Part shown: positions 42,738 to 52,023 of the stretch, piece after piece
Numbering within the stretch: the stretch's first letter is position 1
Layout of the letters: each line of letters opens with the position of its first letter
Origin: Actinomadura sp. NBRC 104412
GTDB taxonomy: Bacteria; Actinomycetota; Actinomycetes; Streptosporangiales; Streptosporangiaceae
NCBI RefSeq assembly: GCF_030269515.1
Contig: NZ_BSTM01000040.1
Coordinates: 1-57,928 of the forward strand
Length of the DNA: 57,928 nt
Reading direction: 5' to 3'
The notes under the pieces: model-generated
What the model saw: only the letters and a program-made list of their open reading frames with translations
Database searches by the model: none
What the model was told of the DNA's origin: nothing
Program-made: the position numbers and the translations under genes

Positions 42738-44714
42738 TTGGCACCACCGCTTGTCAGCGTGATCGTGCCGGTCCACAACTGTCGGCACACGGTGGAGGCC
42801 GCGCTTGAGTCGGCCCTCACCCAGACCCTGCCGCCCGGTCAGGTCGAGGTGATCGCGGTCGACGACGGCTCGACCGACGGCTCCGCCGAACTGCTGGACG
42901 AGCTGGCCCGGATCCATGACAGGCTGACGGTCGTCCACCAGCCGGCCTCCGGCGGACCGGGCGCGCCGCGCAACCGGGGGCTGGAGCTGGCGTCGGGGAC
43001 GTTCGTGTTCTTCCTGGACGCCGACGACCGGCTCGGCCCCGAGGCGCTGGCGCGGATGACGGCGATGGCCGAACGCAACGGCACCGATGTCGTCCTCGGC
43101 AGGCGGGTCGGGACGGGCGGGCGCGTGGTGAGCCAGGTCTCCGAGGTGAACATCGAGCGCGCCCATCCGCTCGACCCGGGCTGCGACCTGCTGCCCAGGA
43201 TGTCGATGGCCGCCCTCCAATTGTTCCGCCGATCGCTGATCGACAGGGCGGGGCTGCGGTTCACCGAGGGCCTGCTCTCCCACGAGGACCACCTGTTCAC
43301 CACAGGGGCCTATCTGAAGGCGAACGGCGTGTCCGTGCTGGCGGACTACGACTGCTACTACTGGACCGCCAGGGCGGACGGGACGAGCAGCACCCAGATG
43401 GGCGGGGCGGCCACCGCCGACGTCCACGCCATCACCGCACAGGCGATGGCGATGATCGCCGAGCACACCGAGCCGGGCGAGCACCGGGAGCGGCTGCACT
43501 ACCGCTACCTGCACCAGGAGGTGTTCGCCCGGCTCGAACGGCGTTACCTGGACTCTTCCACGGACGAGCGGAAGGTCGCCAGAGTCGGGTGCCGGGAGCT
43601 TCTGGACGCTTGGCTGACGCCAGGGCTGCTGGCCCGCTTCAATCCGTTCCGCCGGGTGGTCGCCTACTGCATACAGCACGACCTCGATGCGCAGCTCGAA
43701 ACCCTTCTGCGCTTCCACAGGAAGGAGTCTCGTCCCGGGATCCTCTTGGAGAGCGGTCGCGCCTACGTCCGGCTTCCGTTCTTCCGGGACGAGTCGGTGG
43801 GCATTCCCGACGCGCGCTTCGAGACGTCCCCGAAGCTCCGCCCCACCGTGACCGGGGTCACCTGGGAGCAAGACGGCCTTGCGGTCACCGGCACCGTCAC
43901 GATTCCTGGGGTGGACGAGGGAACGCCCGAGGTCCATCTGCTGATGAACGACGGCGAGGGCGAGCGCCACCGGATCCTCTGCGAGACCTCTCCGGAGGAC
44001 GTGTCCGGCGCATCCGGCGAGGGACGGGCCACGGCCTTCACGGGAACGATCCATCTCCCGGCCACCTGGGAGGACGGCCGCTGGGAGCTGAGCGTCGAGG
44101 CGGCCATCGAAGGACACACCCTCACGGCGCCGCTGGAGAAGCCGCGCGGCATGGCCGTCCCGCCGACGGCCCTCCTCCCAGCGGACGCGGGCCGGCGCCT
44201 CGTCCGTCCGCTGCCGGAGACGGCCAAGCACGGTACGCTCGCCATCGAGGTCGGCGGTGCCCTCATCCCGTCCGACCTGCGGAACGTCCAGGTCGAATGG
44301 TCGAAGGGCCGCCGCCTCCGGGTGACCGGTGAGCCGCCGCTCGGCGACCCGCGCCCCGGCATGAGCGTTCTGCTCCAGCGCCACGGGTACGACGGCACCG
44401 CGATCCGCACACCGCTCGTGCCCGACCCCGGTAGCCCGTCGCGCCATGTCGCCGAAGTCCCCCTTGCCGGTGCCCGGTCGGGCACGTGGCGGGTATCGTT
44501 CCGGATCGACGGCGTCGCTGACCCGGTCGCGATCCGCGTTCCAGGCGGCGGCGCGCGCGGGCCGGTGATCACGTCGCTGCTGCCACCGCGCCGCGCGATG
44601 GTCCGGCTCGACCCGATGACCGTGCGGGTCGCGACACCGCTGGTGGCACGGCTCCGGCGGGCGGCAGGGCGTTTCCGAGCACGACGGCACGACGTTGAGA
44701 AAGGCGGGGCATGA
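42738..44714 (+). CDS. GT2-family glycosyltransferase with C-terminal beta domains (TarS/TarP-like)
   Basis: 658 residues from TTG 42738 (GGGGGAAG upstream). Residues ~1-200 are GT2: VSVIVPVHNC, VIAVDDGSTDGS, GGPGAPRNRG, VFFLDADDRL (the DxD-like site) and SHEDHLFT. Helices (~215-330) and two or three beta domains follow (~340-640, e.g. VTGVTWEQDGLAV). The GT2 plus trailing beta-domain layout resembles TarS, which adds GlcNAc to poly(ribitol phosphate). Stop and next ATG overlap (ATGA), so it is coupled to the WbpD-like acetyltransferase. Related to the other GT2 gene at 52024-53610. Confidence 0.86.
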   Translation: MAPPLVSVIVPVHNCRHTVEAALESALTQTLPPGQVEVIAVDDGSTDGSAELLDELARIHDRLTVVHQPASGGPGAPRNRGLELASGTFVFFLDADDRLGPEALARMTAMAERNGTDVVLGRRVGTGGRVVSQVSEVNIERAHPLDPGCDLLPRMSMAALQLFRRSLIDRAGLRFTEGLLSHEDHLFTTGAYLKANGVSVLADYDCYYWTARADGTSSTQMGGAATADVHAITAQAMAMIAEHTEPGEHRERLHYRYLHQEVFARLERRYLDSSTDERKVARVGCRELLDAWLTPGLLARFNPFRRVVAYCIQHDLDAQLETLLRFHRKESRPGILLESGRAYVRLPFFRDESVGIPDARFETSPKLRPTVTGVTWEQDGLAVTGTVTIPGVDEGTPEVHLLMNDGEGERHRILCETSPEDVSGASGEGRATAFTGTIHLPATWEDGRWELSVEAAIEGHTLTAPLEKPRGMAVPPTALLPADAGRRLVRPLPETAKHGTLAIEVGGALIPSDLRNVQVEWSKGRRLRVTGEPPLGDPRPGMSVLLQRHGYDGTAIRTPLVPDPGSPSRHVAEVPLAGARSGTWRVSFRIDGVADPVAIRVPGGGARGPVITSLLPPRRAMVRLDPMTVRVATPLVARLRRAAGRFRARRHDVEKGGA

Positions 44715-45328
44715 GCCACCGGATCACGCCGAGCGCGCAGGTCGACCCTAGCGCCGAGCTCGGTGACGGCACCACGATCTGGGATCTCGCGCAGGTCCGC
44801 GAGAACGCCCGGCTGGGCGCGAACTGCATCGTGGGACGCGGCGCGTACGTCGGCGCCGGCGTGCGCATCGGCGACAACGTCAAGCTGCAGAACCACGCGC
44901 TGGTGTACGAGCCCGCCATCCTGGAGGACGGCGTCTTCGTCGGCCCGGCGGTCGTCCTCACCAACGACCGGGAGCCGCGGTCGGTGGACCCGGACGGGAA
45001 GCTCAAGCGCGGCGGCGACTGGGAGGCGGTCGGGGTGCACGTCGCCGAGGGCGCGTCGCTCGGCGCCCGCAGCGTGTGCGTCGCGCCGGTACGGGTCGGC
45101 CGCTGGGCGATGGTCGCGGCCGGCGCGGTCGTGACCCGTGACGTCCCCGACTTCGCGCTGGTCGCCGGCGTCCCGGCGCGCCGCATCGGCTGGGTCGGCA
45201 GGGCCGGGGCGCGCCTCACCCAGCGCCCGGACGGTACGTGGGAGTGCCCGCGTACCGGCGAAACCTACATCGAGGCCCCTGCGGGCGACGATCCGGACAC
45301 GGTGGTGCTCACGGAGAAGCCCCGCTGA
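44711..45328 (+). CDS. left-handed beta-helix N-acetyltransferase (WbpD/WlbB-like)
   Basis: 205 residues. Hexapeptide repeats build the left-handed helix, e.g. IVGRGAYVGAGVRIGDNV, followed by LQNHALVYEPA and FVGPAVVLTNDREPRS, then VGRWAMVAAGAVVTRDVPDFALVAGVPAR. These are WbpD/WlbB marks: acetyl transfer from acetyl-CoA to the 3-amino group of a UDP-2-acetamido-3-amino-uronate. Three further enzymes of that pathway (dehydrogenase, oxidoreductase, aminotransferase) sit in the convergent operon. The ATG overlaps the previous gene (ATGA). The two operons meet only 3 bp downstream. Confidence 0.88.
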   Translation: MSHRITPSAQVDPSAELGDGTTIWDLAQVRENARLGANCIVGRGAYVGAGVRIGDNVKLQNHALVYEPAILEDGVFVGPAVVLTNDREPRSVDPDGKLKRGGDWEAVGVHVAEGASLGARSVCVAPVRVGRWAMVAAGAVVTRDVPDFALVAGVPARRIGWVGRAGARLTQRPDGTWECPRTGETYIEAPAGDDPDTVVLTEKPR

Positions 45329-45331
45329 CCG

Positions 45332-45898
45332 TCAAGGGCGGCCGTGGAGGTCCTTGTCCCTGCGCGTGGTGATGGTGAGGTCCTTGTGCTTGCGGGCCAG
45401 CCGCCAGCCGAGCGTCATCGCGGTCCTGTCGGCCACGACGACCCGTTCGACCTGGGACATGTCGATCCGCGGCAGGACGCGCCGGCGTGCCAGCCGTGCC
45501 AGCAGCAGCGGCCGGACGTGCTTGTAGAACGGGAGGAAGAGCCGCCGGTGGATCGTGCCGCTGATCCGGCTCCGCACGCGGTCGAGGAACGCCCCGGGCG
45601 GTCCCAGCCGCTTCACCGGGCGGGACACGAGCCGGGGAGCCCTGATGACCAGGGCGCGTTCCAGCCAGGGCAGCGGATGCCTGGCCTCGATGGGCCGGAG
45701 CTGGTGCAAGCGGACCCGCTCGTCCAGCTCGTCCCAGCCCTTCTCCCGGGCGGTCACCAGATCGACCTGCGCGCCCTCGTTCAGGAAGTACCCGGCCAGT
45801 TCGGACACCTCCGCCCTGCGCCCGCCTCCGGGGTCCATGGCCAGCACCAGCACCCGCGGGGATTTCGCCTCGTTCACGTCAGCCCCCTGCATGCTCAT
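45332..45898 (-). CDS. orphan N-terminal half of a GT-B glycosyltransferase-like protein
   Basis: 188 residues. The start VLVLAMDPGGGRRAEV and AQVDLVTAREKG form the first Rossmann strands of a GT-B N-terminal domain; a long basic helical region (~75-140) follows and the strand VERVVVADRT ends the half. No donor-binding second domain exists. Layout and spacing match the N-terminal half of the GT at 47341-48930 and the protein at 48963-49481. It may be a co-factor of, or complement, one of the neighbouring GTs. Last gene of the minus operon; the ATG overlaps the upstream GT stop (ATGA). Confidence 0.72.
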   Translation of the reverse strand: MSMQGADVNEAKSPRVLVLAMDPGGGRRAEVSELAGYFLNEGAQVDLVTAREKGWDELDERVRLHQLRPIEARHPLPWLERALVIRAPRLVSRPVKRLGPPGAFLDRVRSRISGTIHRRLFLPFYKHVRPLLLARLARRRVLPRIDMSQVERVVVADRTAMTLGWRLARKHKDLTITTRRDKDLHGRP

Positions 45899-47268
45899 TC
45901 CCCGCCGCCGCGTCCGGCCAGTTCGCTCAGCCGCCGCACGAGCGGTTCCAGCGTGATGCTGCGTTCGTACCGTTCGGCGTAGGCGCGGGCCTCGTCCACC
46001 TGCCGCTGGTCGAGACCGGCCGCCGCCTTCGCCGCCTCCACCATCGACGAGGCGATGTCCGCCGGGTCGAGGCCGCCCGGGTTGAACCACAGCGGGTAGT
46101 CCTTCAGCAGTTCCTCGGCCGCCGAGCCCGGCGCGTGCACCGACACGATGGGACGCCCCGCCGCCATGTACTCGAAGATCTTGCCGGAGGTGACGTACCG
46201 GCCGCCGCCGTTGAGGAACACCAGGACGTCGGAGTCCCGGTAGACGTCGGCGAGGTCGGTCTTGGACACCGGGCCGCGGTAGCGGACGCCCGGCGCGATG
46301 TACCCCTCGTCCCGTCGCTCCTCGCCGGACGCCGCCTCGGCGAACCGCCGGCGGAGCGGCTCGACGGCGCCCCTGAAGAACCCGAAGTACCCGTAGAGGT
46401 CGAGCTCGGCCCCCGCCACGTCGGGATACTCGCGGGCGCGGACGAACGCCTCCACCAGCTCTTCGATGGGCTGCTTCTCGGTGATCGTCCCGACGAACGA
46501 GAACCGCAGTGGGCGCCCGCCCCGTTCGGCCCGGGCCGCGGGGGGCGGCTCGGCGATCTCCGCGAGCGTGTCGGTGTCCCACCCGTTCAGGACGATCATC
46601 ATCCGGTCGGCCGCCTGCGGGTAGCGCTCGGCGTGCCAGGCCCGCTGCGCCTCGTTGACGAACACGGAGTTGGCCGCCCGCCGGAGGATCCGCGGCTCCC
46701 ACCGCCAGGCCGGATGGTCGTCGTCGAACATCGGGCACTCGTCGAACTGGTCGAGCGTCCAGGAGTCCCGGTAGTCGATGACGAAGGGGGTGCGGGTCAG
46801 CCGGTTGAACAGCCAGGCCGCGCCGAACGACGCGAACGGGTTCCCGGTGGCCAGCACCACGTCGAACCTGCGCCGCGCGTGCATCCGCAGCGCCTTGACG
46901 ACGCTGGCGCGCGCCCAGGACAGATAGCGCTCTGGGAAGATCCGCTTCTGCCCCCACAGGTACAGGGAGTGCGCGAGGTGTGGGAACATGCCGCGGAACC
47001 GGCTGAAGTCGTGCAGGTCCGTCTGCCACGAGTACCGGTTCAGGCGGGGCCGCACCACCGTGATCCGCGGGTCGACGGTCTCCAGCAGCTTCTCGTCGAC
47101 CGACCCGATGGTGTCGTACAGGAAGGGCAGCGGCGCCGCGAAGACCGTGACGTCCCAGCCCTGCTCGGCGAGGCGGTTGGCGGTGGCGCGGGCCCGGTAC
47201 ACCCCGCTGGCCCGCGAAGGCGGGAAGTAGAACGCGAGGTAGAGCACGCGCGGACGGCGTTCGGACAT
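45895..47268 (-). CDS. GT4-family glycosyltransferase
   Basis: 457 residues. VLYLAFYFPPSRASGVYRAR begins a GT-B fold of the WcaI/GT4 style; the mid region has VIDYRDSWTLDQFD. The C-terminal domain has RFSFVGTITEKQPIEELVEA, YRDSDVLVFLNGGGRYVTSGKIFEYMAAGRPIVS-type segments (SGKIFEYMAAGRPI), the donor-site pattern. Acts in the cytoplasm on a lipid-linked acceptor by family rule. It lies between the large-insert GT and the half-GT, with which it overlaps by ATGA. A 72-bp gap separates it from the preceding GT gene. Confidence 0.86.
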   Translation of the reverse strand: MSERRPRVLYLAFYFPPSRASGVYRARATANRLAEQGWDVTVFAAPLPFLYDTIGSVDEKLLETVDPRITVVRPRLNRYSWQTDLHDFSRFRGMFPHLAHSLYLWGQKRIFPERYLSWARASVVKALRMHARRRFDVVLATGNPFASFGAAWLFNRLTRTPFVIDYRDSWTLDQFDECPMFDDDHPAWRWEPRILRRAANSVFVNEAQRAWHAERYPQAADRMMIVLNGWDTDTLAEIAEPPPAARAERGGRPLRFSFVGTITEKQPIEELVEAFVRAREYPDVAGAELDLYGYFGFFRGAVEPLRRRFAEAASGEERRDEGYIAPGVRYRGPVSKTDLADVYRDSDVLVFLNGGGRYVTSGKIFEYMAAGRPIVSVHAPGSAAEELLKDYPLWFNPGGLDPADIASSMVEAAKAAAGLDQRQVDEARAYAERYERSITLEPLVRRLSELAGRGGGE

Positions 47269-47340
47269 GATGTCACCCTTTGCTCTGACCGGCCGCGGGC
47301 CGATCCCGGTCGGTCGTGTGGACGGGCGGTACGGGCGCGT

Positions 47341-48930
47341 TCACGAGCGACCGGACCTCCCCGGCGACGAGGAGGATCGGTCGGAACCGGCGGTCCCGGC
47401 CAGCAGCCGGCCGTAGACGCCGTCGAGCACTTCGGCCTGTGCCTCCCACGTCCACTCCCGGAGCAGGTCGGGGCGGTCGTCGTACACGCTCCGGTACCTG
47501 GCGGGGTCGGTCAGCACCGCCTCGACGGCGCGCACGTAGTCGGCGACGTCCTCGGCGCGGAACACCTCGCCCTGCCCGGTGGCCCTGACCATCTCGCCCA
47601 TCGCCTTCACGTCGCTGACCACGATCGGCAGCCTGGCGTGGGAGTACTCGAAGAACTTGGTGATCAGCGCGATCTCGTGGTTCGGCCAGTGGTGGATCGG
47701 GATCACCCCGAGGTCGGCCACCGACAGGAGCTCCACGACCTGGTGGAACGGCACGTACCCCCGAACGTGCAGGCGGTCGGCGACGCCGAGTTCCCGCGCT
47801 CGGGCGCGCAGTTCTTGGACGTACTCGACCTTCGGCTTGGAGACGATGAGCGCGACGTGCAGGTCGGGCAGCTTCGGCAGCGCCTCGACCATCACGTCCA
47901 GGCCGCGCTGAGGGGACGCGACGCCGCTGTAGACGGCGAGCGGGGTGTCGGGGCCGATGCCGCACAGCTCCCGCAGGTCGGGCACGGGCTCGCCGTCGTC
48001 CGACGCCGGCGCGCCGACGATCGGGGCGTTGAGGACGACGGTGGGCCGCTTGCGCAATCCGTGGGTCTCGACCAGCAGATCGCCCAGTGGCTCCGACACG
48101 GTCACCACCTCGTCGGCCATCCCGGCGTACTCGCGCTCGTGCGCGCACATCGCGGGCAGCCACCGCGGGCTGACGCTCCACGACCTGATGCCGGGCACGA
48201 ACTCGTGCGCGTCCCACACGAGCTTGACGTCCCGGCCCTTGGCGCGGGCTCGGAGCGCGGCGCGGGCGCCGACGCCGAGCATGCGGAAGTCGTTGGCGTG
48301 GATGATGTCCGGCCGCAGCTTGTCGATCACCTTCCCGTAGGCCGTCTCCCAGTCCCACAGGCTCCGGTCCAGCACCCGCCAGCAGCGGTCGCCGAGCAGC
48401 CGCTGCCAGAAGCCGATGGCGAGCCGCTCCACGGGCGAGTCCGGATTGCTCCGGGCCTTGGCCAGCGAACGGGTCTGGCGTTCGCGCAGCCCGACCCAGC
48501 GCTGCTGGACCTTCGCGGCGACCCGGCGGCCCATCAGCCACACGGCTCGCGGCGAGGCCGGGCCCGCCTTGAGCGTGAGCCGGCTCGCGGCCAGATCGGA
48601 CCTGCGGGACTGGACGAGCCTGCGGCGGTACGCGGCCGTGCCCGCGTCCGCGTAGGCGAGCGGGCGCCGTAGCTGGGAGCGGACCCAGCGCCGCGGAGGC
48701 CCCTCCAGCGTCGTCGGCACGGGCACGAGCCGTACCTTGGCCTTCCCCAGCGTCCAGGACTTGGGTCTCCCGCCGAACGTGCAGCCGATGAGGTGGACCT
48801 CCCAGCCGGCCTCGGCGGCCGACTGCGCCGCCTTCTGCACCCGCGAGTCGATCGTGACCCCGTTGTCGACGAGCATGACGATCCGGCCACGCGATGCCGC
48901 GGGGGTGGCCGCGTCGTCTTCGCCCTGCAT
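47341..48930 (-). CDS. GT4-like glycosyltransferase with a long basic insert
   Basis: 529 residues from ATG 48930 (GAGGAG upstream). RIVMLVDNGVTIDSRVQKAA starts a GT-B N-terminal domain, and a ~120-residue basic helical insert (about 75-200) precedes KLRPDIIHANDFRMLG. The second domain carries AVYSGVASPQRGLDVMVEAL, VADLGVIPIHHWPNHE and ITKFFEYSHARLPIVVSD, the donor site. The insert may touch the membrane. The C-terminus is Ser/Arg-rich. Part of the minus wall-polymer operon; the N-terminal half is a full-length relative of the two orphan half-GT proteins. Confidence 0.85.
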   Translation of the reverse strand: MQGEDDAATPAASRGRIVMLVDNGVTIDSRVQKAAQSAAEAGWEVHLIGCTFGGRPKSWTLGKAKVRLVPVPTTLEGPPRRWVRSQLRRPLAYADAGTAAYRRRLVQSRRSDLAASRLTLKAGPASPRAVWLMGRRVAAKVQQRWVGLRERQTRSLAKARSNPDSPVERLAIGFWQRLLGDRCWRVLDRSLWDWETAYGKVIDKLRPDIIHANDFRMLGVGARAALRARAKGRDVKLVWDAHEFVPGIRSWSVSPRWLPAMCAHEREYAGMADEVVTVSEPLGDLLVETHGLRKRPTVVLNAPIVGAPASDDGEPVPDLRELCGIGPDTPLAVYSGVASPQRGLDVMVEALPKLPDLHVALIVSKPKVEYVQELRARARELGVADRLHVRGYVPFHQVVELLSVADLGVIPIHHWPNHEIALITKFFEYSHARLPIVVSDVKAMGEMVRATGQGEVFRAEDVADYVRAVEAVLTDPARYRSVYDDRPDLLREWTWEAQAEVLDGVYGRLLAGTAGSDRSSSSPGRSGRS

Positions 48931-48962
48931 CACTTCTCCTCTGCCGTTCGGGCCTGGGCGGA

Positions 48963-49481
48963 TCAGACGGCCAGTCGGCCGTAGAACGCCACGTCGAGAT
49001 CCTTCCCCCAGCCCTCGGACGTTCGCGCCGTCCCGGCCAGCAGCCCACTGGCGGGGGCGAACGACTGCACGTCCGCGACCACCAGCAGGTCGGGCGACCC
49101 GACCGCCAGCACCGCCCGCCGCAGGACCTCGGCGGGGTCGCGGCGGTAGAAGCGGGCCAGCCGGCGGTCGATGGGACGGGCGACACGGCGCCGGTAGGCG
49201 TTGTCCACCCGCTCACGGGTCCCGCTCAGCGGACCGGGCAGGCAGACGCGCAGCAGCAGCCGGGGCACCCGGTACAGAGGCAACCGCACCCACCAGGGAC
49301 GATCGCGCTGGTACGTGCTCAGTTCGACCAGCTTGACACCGCTGGGCAGCGGGTCCTTCTCCCATGAGGCGGCCTTGCGGACCAGCACGGTCGCGGTGCC
49401 GCCGTCGGCGACGATCCGTCCCGCCTCGGCGGCGACCGCGGGCCTGCGGGTGCCGCCCAGGGCCAGGAACAGAACGTTCAT
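48963..49481 (-). CDS. orphan N-terminal half of a GT-B glycosyltransferase-like protein (second copy)
   Basis: 172 residues. MNVLFLALGGTRRPAVAAE is the first strand-loop-helix, GTATVLVRKA the second strand; a basic helical region (~65-120) with YRRRVARPIDRRLARFYRR follows, then PDLLVVADVQSFAPASGLLA as the last strand and helix. No second GT-B domain exists. It resembles the protein at 45332-45898 in size and layout, and both end after the VVAD strand. Its ATG overlaps the upstream GT stop (ATGA). Possibly a regulatory or scaffold subunit of a GT. Confidence 0.72.
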   Translation of the reverse strand: MNVLFLALGGTRRPAVAAEAGRIVADGGTATVLVRKAASWEKDPLPSGVKLVELSTYQRDRPWWVRLPLYRVPRLLLRVCLPGPLSGTRERVDNAYRRRVARPIDRRLARFYRRDPAEVLRRAVLAVGSPDLLVVADVQSFAPASGLLAGTARTSEGWGKDLDVAFYGRLAV

Positions 49482-50695
49482 CCCTCGTCACCTCCGCCGG
49501 CCGTGTCCTCGGGGAACCAGTGCTCGTAGTGCGCCTCGGCGACCGTCCGGTAGCCGAACCGGTCGTCCAGCGTACGGCGCGCCCGTTCCAGGTCCAGGTC
49601 GTGCGGGAAGCGCTCGCGCAGCCGGTGGTACCCCTCGACAAGGGAGTCGGCGCTCTCCTCGACGTCGACCATCTGCCCGGCCGCGTCCTCGATCCCCGCG
49701 AGGGTGTGCTCGGGGCCGCCGCACCGGGTCACCAGTACCGGCATGCCCGCGGCGACCGCCTCGATGATGGACACCCCGAACGTCTCCCAGCGCGCTGGAT
49801 GCACGAGCAGGTCGTGCTCGCGCATCAGCCGGGTCGCCTCGTCGGGCGGGACCGCGCCGAGCATGGTCACGGCCTGGTCGACTTGGAGCTCACCGGCCCG
49901 CCGCGCCAGCTCGTCGGCCAGCGCCCCGGACCCGGCGATCGTCAGCGTCAGCTTCGGGTCCTCGGCGTGGCATTTGGCGAACGCCTCCAGCAGCCAGCCG
50001 ACGCCCTTGCGCTCGATCAGGGTGCCCACGTACAGCCAGCGGCGCAGCTCGGTGACGGGCTCGGGACGGCGCTCCTCGAAGGAGATCGGGTTGGAGATCA
50101 GCTCGATCTTGTGGGCGAGCGACGGGAACGCCGCGACCAGCTTGTCCCGCAGGGCCTCGGTCACCGCGAAGAAGCCGGTGCAGCGCTCCAGCACCTGCCC
50201 GTACATGTCCCGGCAGCCGGGGTGGTCGAGCACCGTGTCGATGTAGGAGGCGTGCTCGGTGACGAACACCCGCGCGTCCGGCCGAGCGTTCTCCAGCGCC
50301 GTCCAGCCGCCCCGCAGGCCCACATGCGCGTGGACGACCGGGGCGGGGATCGGCTCGCCGCCCAGCGCCTCGCCCAGCCAGGACGCGTGAAGCCTGGCGA
50401 GCTCGTCGAAGCTGCCCTTCGGGCACGGCACCGGAACCCGCAGCAGCTCGGCGCCCCCGACGGTCTTCCCACGCCGCAACGCGGTCGGCAGCAGGCGGCG
50501 GTACGCCTCCTCCGCCGCCTCCCGCTCCTCCGCGCTCTTCATCCGGGCACGCCACGCGTCGGTGTGGTACACGGTGACCTCGCCGCATCCGGGTGCCGTC
50601 GCCTCGACCATCGCGGCGACGAAGGCACCGGCGAACGGGGTCTGCGGGATGGGATACCAGGGAGTGACGACGGCCACGTCCCGGTTGTCGGCCAT
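49478..50695 (-). CDS. GT4-family glycosyltransferase
   Basis: 405 residues. DVAVVTPWYPIPQTPFAGAF starts the acceptor domain; VVHAHVGLRGG and VTEHASYIDTVLDHP follow. The donor domain has RWLYVGTLIERKGVGWLLEAF, LTIAGSGALADEL and HPARWETFGVSIIEAVAAGMP, the EX7E signature. ATG 50695 is used; an in-frame GTG lies a few codons upstream. Part of the minus operon, 8 bp after the sugar dehydrogenase stop and coupled to the half-GT (ATGA). Confidence 0.87.
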   Translation of the reverse strand: MADNRDVAVVTPWYPIPQTPFAGAFVAAMVEATAPGCGEVTVYHTDAWRARMKSAEEREAAEEAYRRLLPTALRRGKTVGGAELLRVPVPCPKGSFDELARLHASWLGEALGGEPIPAPVVHAHVGLRGGWTALENARPDARVFVTEHASYIDTVLDHPGCRDMYGQVLERCTGFFAVTEALRDKLVAAFPSLAHKIELISNPISFEERRPEPVTELRRWLYVGTLIERKGVGWLLEAFAKCHAEDPKLTLTIAGSGALADELARRAGELQVDQAVTMLGAVPPDEATRLMREHDLLVHPARWETFGVSIIEAVAAGMPVLVTRCGGPEHTLAGIEDAAGQMVDVEESADSLVEGYHRLRERFPHDLDLERARRTLDDRFGYRTVAEAHYEHWFPEDTAGGGDEG

Positions 50696-50703
50696 GCTCG
50701 TTC

Positions 50704-52020
50704 TCACCTCTCGGTGGATGTCGTCGAGTCCTCGGCCGGGCCGCCGATGACGATGCGTTCCACGCCGGCCCATCTCGCGGGGTCGGTGACGCGGCGGCCG
50801 TCCACCAGGGCCTTGACGCCCGGCAGGTCGTCCGGGCCCAGGTCGCGGTATTCGGCGTGGTCGGCCTGGACGATCGCGGCGGACACCGGCTCGCCCCGGT
50901 GCGGCGGCAGGCCCAGCTTCTCCAGCTCGGCGTCGGTGTACATCGGGTCGGACACGTACGGGACGGCCCCGCGTTCCCTCAGCGCGGCGACCGTCGGGAA
51001 GACGCCGGAGAACGCGGTCTCCTTCACACCGCCCCGGTACGACGCGCCCAGCACCAGGACCCCGGCTCCGGTGAGATCGCCGTAGGCGTCGGCGAGGAGA
51101 CCCACGGCGTACTCGGGCATCGCGGCGTTGGCCTCCCGGGCGGCCCGCACCACGGTCGCGGACGGGTCGTTCCACAGGTACATCCGCGGGTAGACGGGGA
51201 TGCAGTGGCCGCCCACGGCGATGCCCGGCTGGTGGATGTGGCTGTACGGCTGGGTGTTGCACGCCTCGATCACCTTGGTGACGTCCACCCCGACGGTGTC
51301 GGCGTAGCGCGCGAACTGGTTGGCGAGACCGATGTTGACGTCCCGGTACGTGGTCTCGGCGAGCTTGGCCAGCTCGGACGCCTCGGCGGAGCCCAGGTCC
51401 CACACGCCGTTGGGGCGGGACAGGTCGGGGCGCTCGTCGAAGTCGAGCACCTGCTCGTAGAACTCGACGCCGTGCCGCGCCGAGGCCGCGTCGATCCCGC
51501 CGACCAGCTTCGGGTAGCGGCGCAGGTCGGCGAACACCCGTCCGGTGAGCACCCGCTCCGGGCTGAACACCAGGTGGAAGCCGGTCCCCGCGGCCAGCCC
51601 CGAGCCCTCTTCGAGCATCGGCGCCCAGCGGTTCCTGGTGGTGCCCACCGGCAGCGTCGTCTCGTAGCTGACCAGCGTGCCGGGCTTGAGGCCCGCCGCG
51701 ATCGAACGGGTCGCCGCGTCCATCCAGCCGAAGTCGGGCGTGCCCGCCTCGTCCACGAACAGCGGCACGACCACGACGACCGCCTCGGACTCGGCGACGG
51801 CCGCGGTCGTGTCGGTGGTCGCCGTCAGCAGCCCGGCCCCGACCGTCTCGGCAAGGTACATGCCGAGATCGGCCTCGCCGGGGAAGGGCTCGCGGGCGGC
51901 GTTCACCTCGGCGACGACCCGTTCGTCCACATCGGCGCCGATCACCCGGTGTCCCTTGCGGGCGAACTGCACCGCCAGCGGGAGACCGATCTTGCCGAGC
52001 GCGACCACGCAGATCCGCAT
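50704..52020 (-). CDS. UDP-N-acetylhexosamine 6-dehydrogenase (WbpA-like nucleotide sugar dehydrogenase)
   Basis: 438 residues. ICVVALGKIGLPLAVQFA is the NAD loop, VVVVVPLFVDEAGTPDF and SYETTLPVGTTR lie around the cofactor, FSPERVLTGRVFADL is a substrate loop, ASELAKLAETTYRDVNIGLAN is the central helix and AVGGHCIPVYP carries the catalytic Cys. The end SYRGGVKETAFSG and SDPMYTD is the C-terminal Rossmann fold. It oxidises the C6 of a UDP-HexNAc to the uronate, step one of the diacetamido-uronate pathway. The GT2 stop lies 3 bp upstream. Confidence 0.9.
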   Translation of the reverse strand: MRICVVALGKIGLPLAVQFARKGHRVIGADVDERVVAEVNAAREPFPGEADLGMYLAETVGAGLLTATTDTTAAVAESEAVVVVVPLFVDEAGTPDFGWMDAATRSIAAGLKPGTLVSYETTLPVGTTRNRWAPMLEEGSGLAAGTGFHLVFSPERVLTGRVFADLRRYPKLVGGIDAASARHGVEFYEQVLDFDERPDLSRPNGVWDLGSAEASELAKLAETTYRDVNIGLANQFARYADTVGVDVTKVIEACNTQPYSHIHQPGIAVGGHCIPVYPRMYLWNDPSATVVRAAREANAAMPEYAVGLLADAYGDLTGAGVLVLGASYRGGVKETAFSGVFPTVAALRERGAVPYVSDPMYTDAELEKLGLPPHRGEPVSAAIVQADHAEYRDLGPDDLPGVKALVDGRRVTDPARWAGVERIVIGGPAEDSTTSTER

Positions 52021-52023
52021 GTG

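Noticed and set aside
47273..49216. 647-residue minus frame overlapping the GT at 47341-48930
   Set aside because: Out of frame with GT motifs and Arg-rich; the GT frame has the ribosome site and full GT-B pattern.
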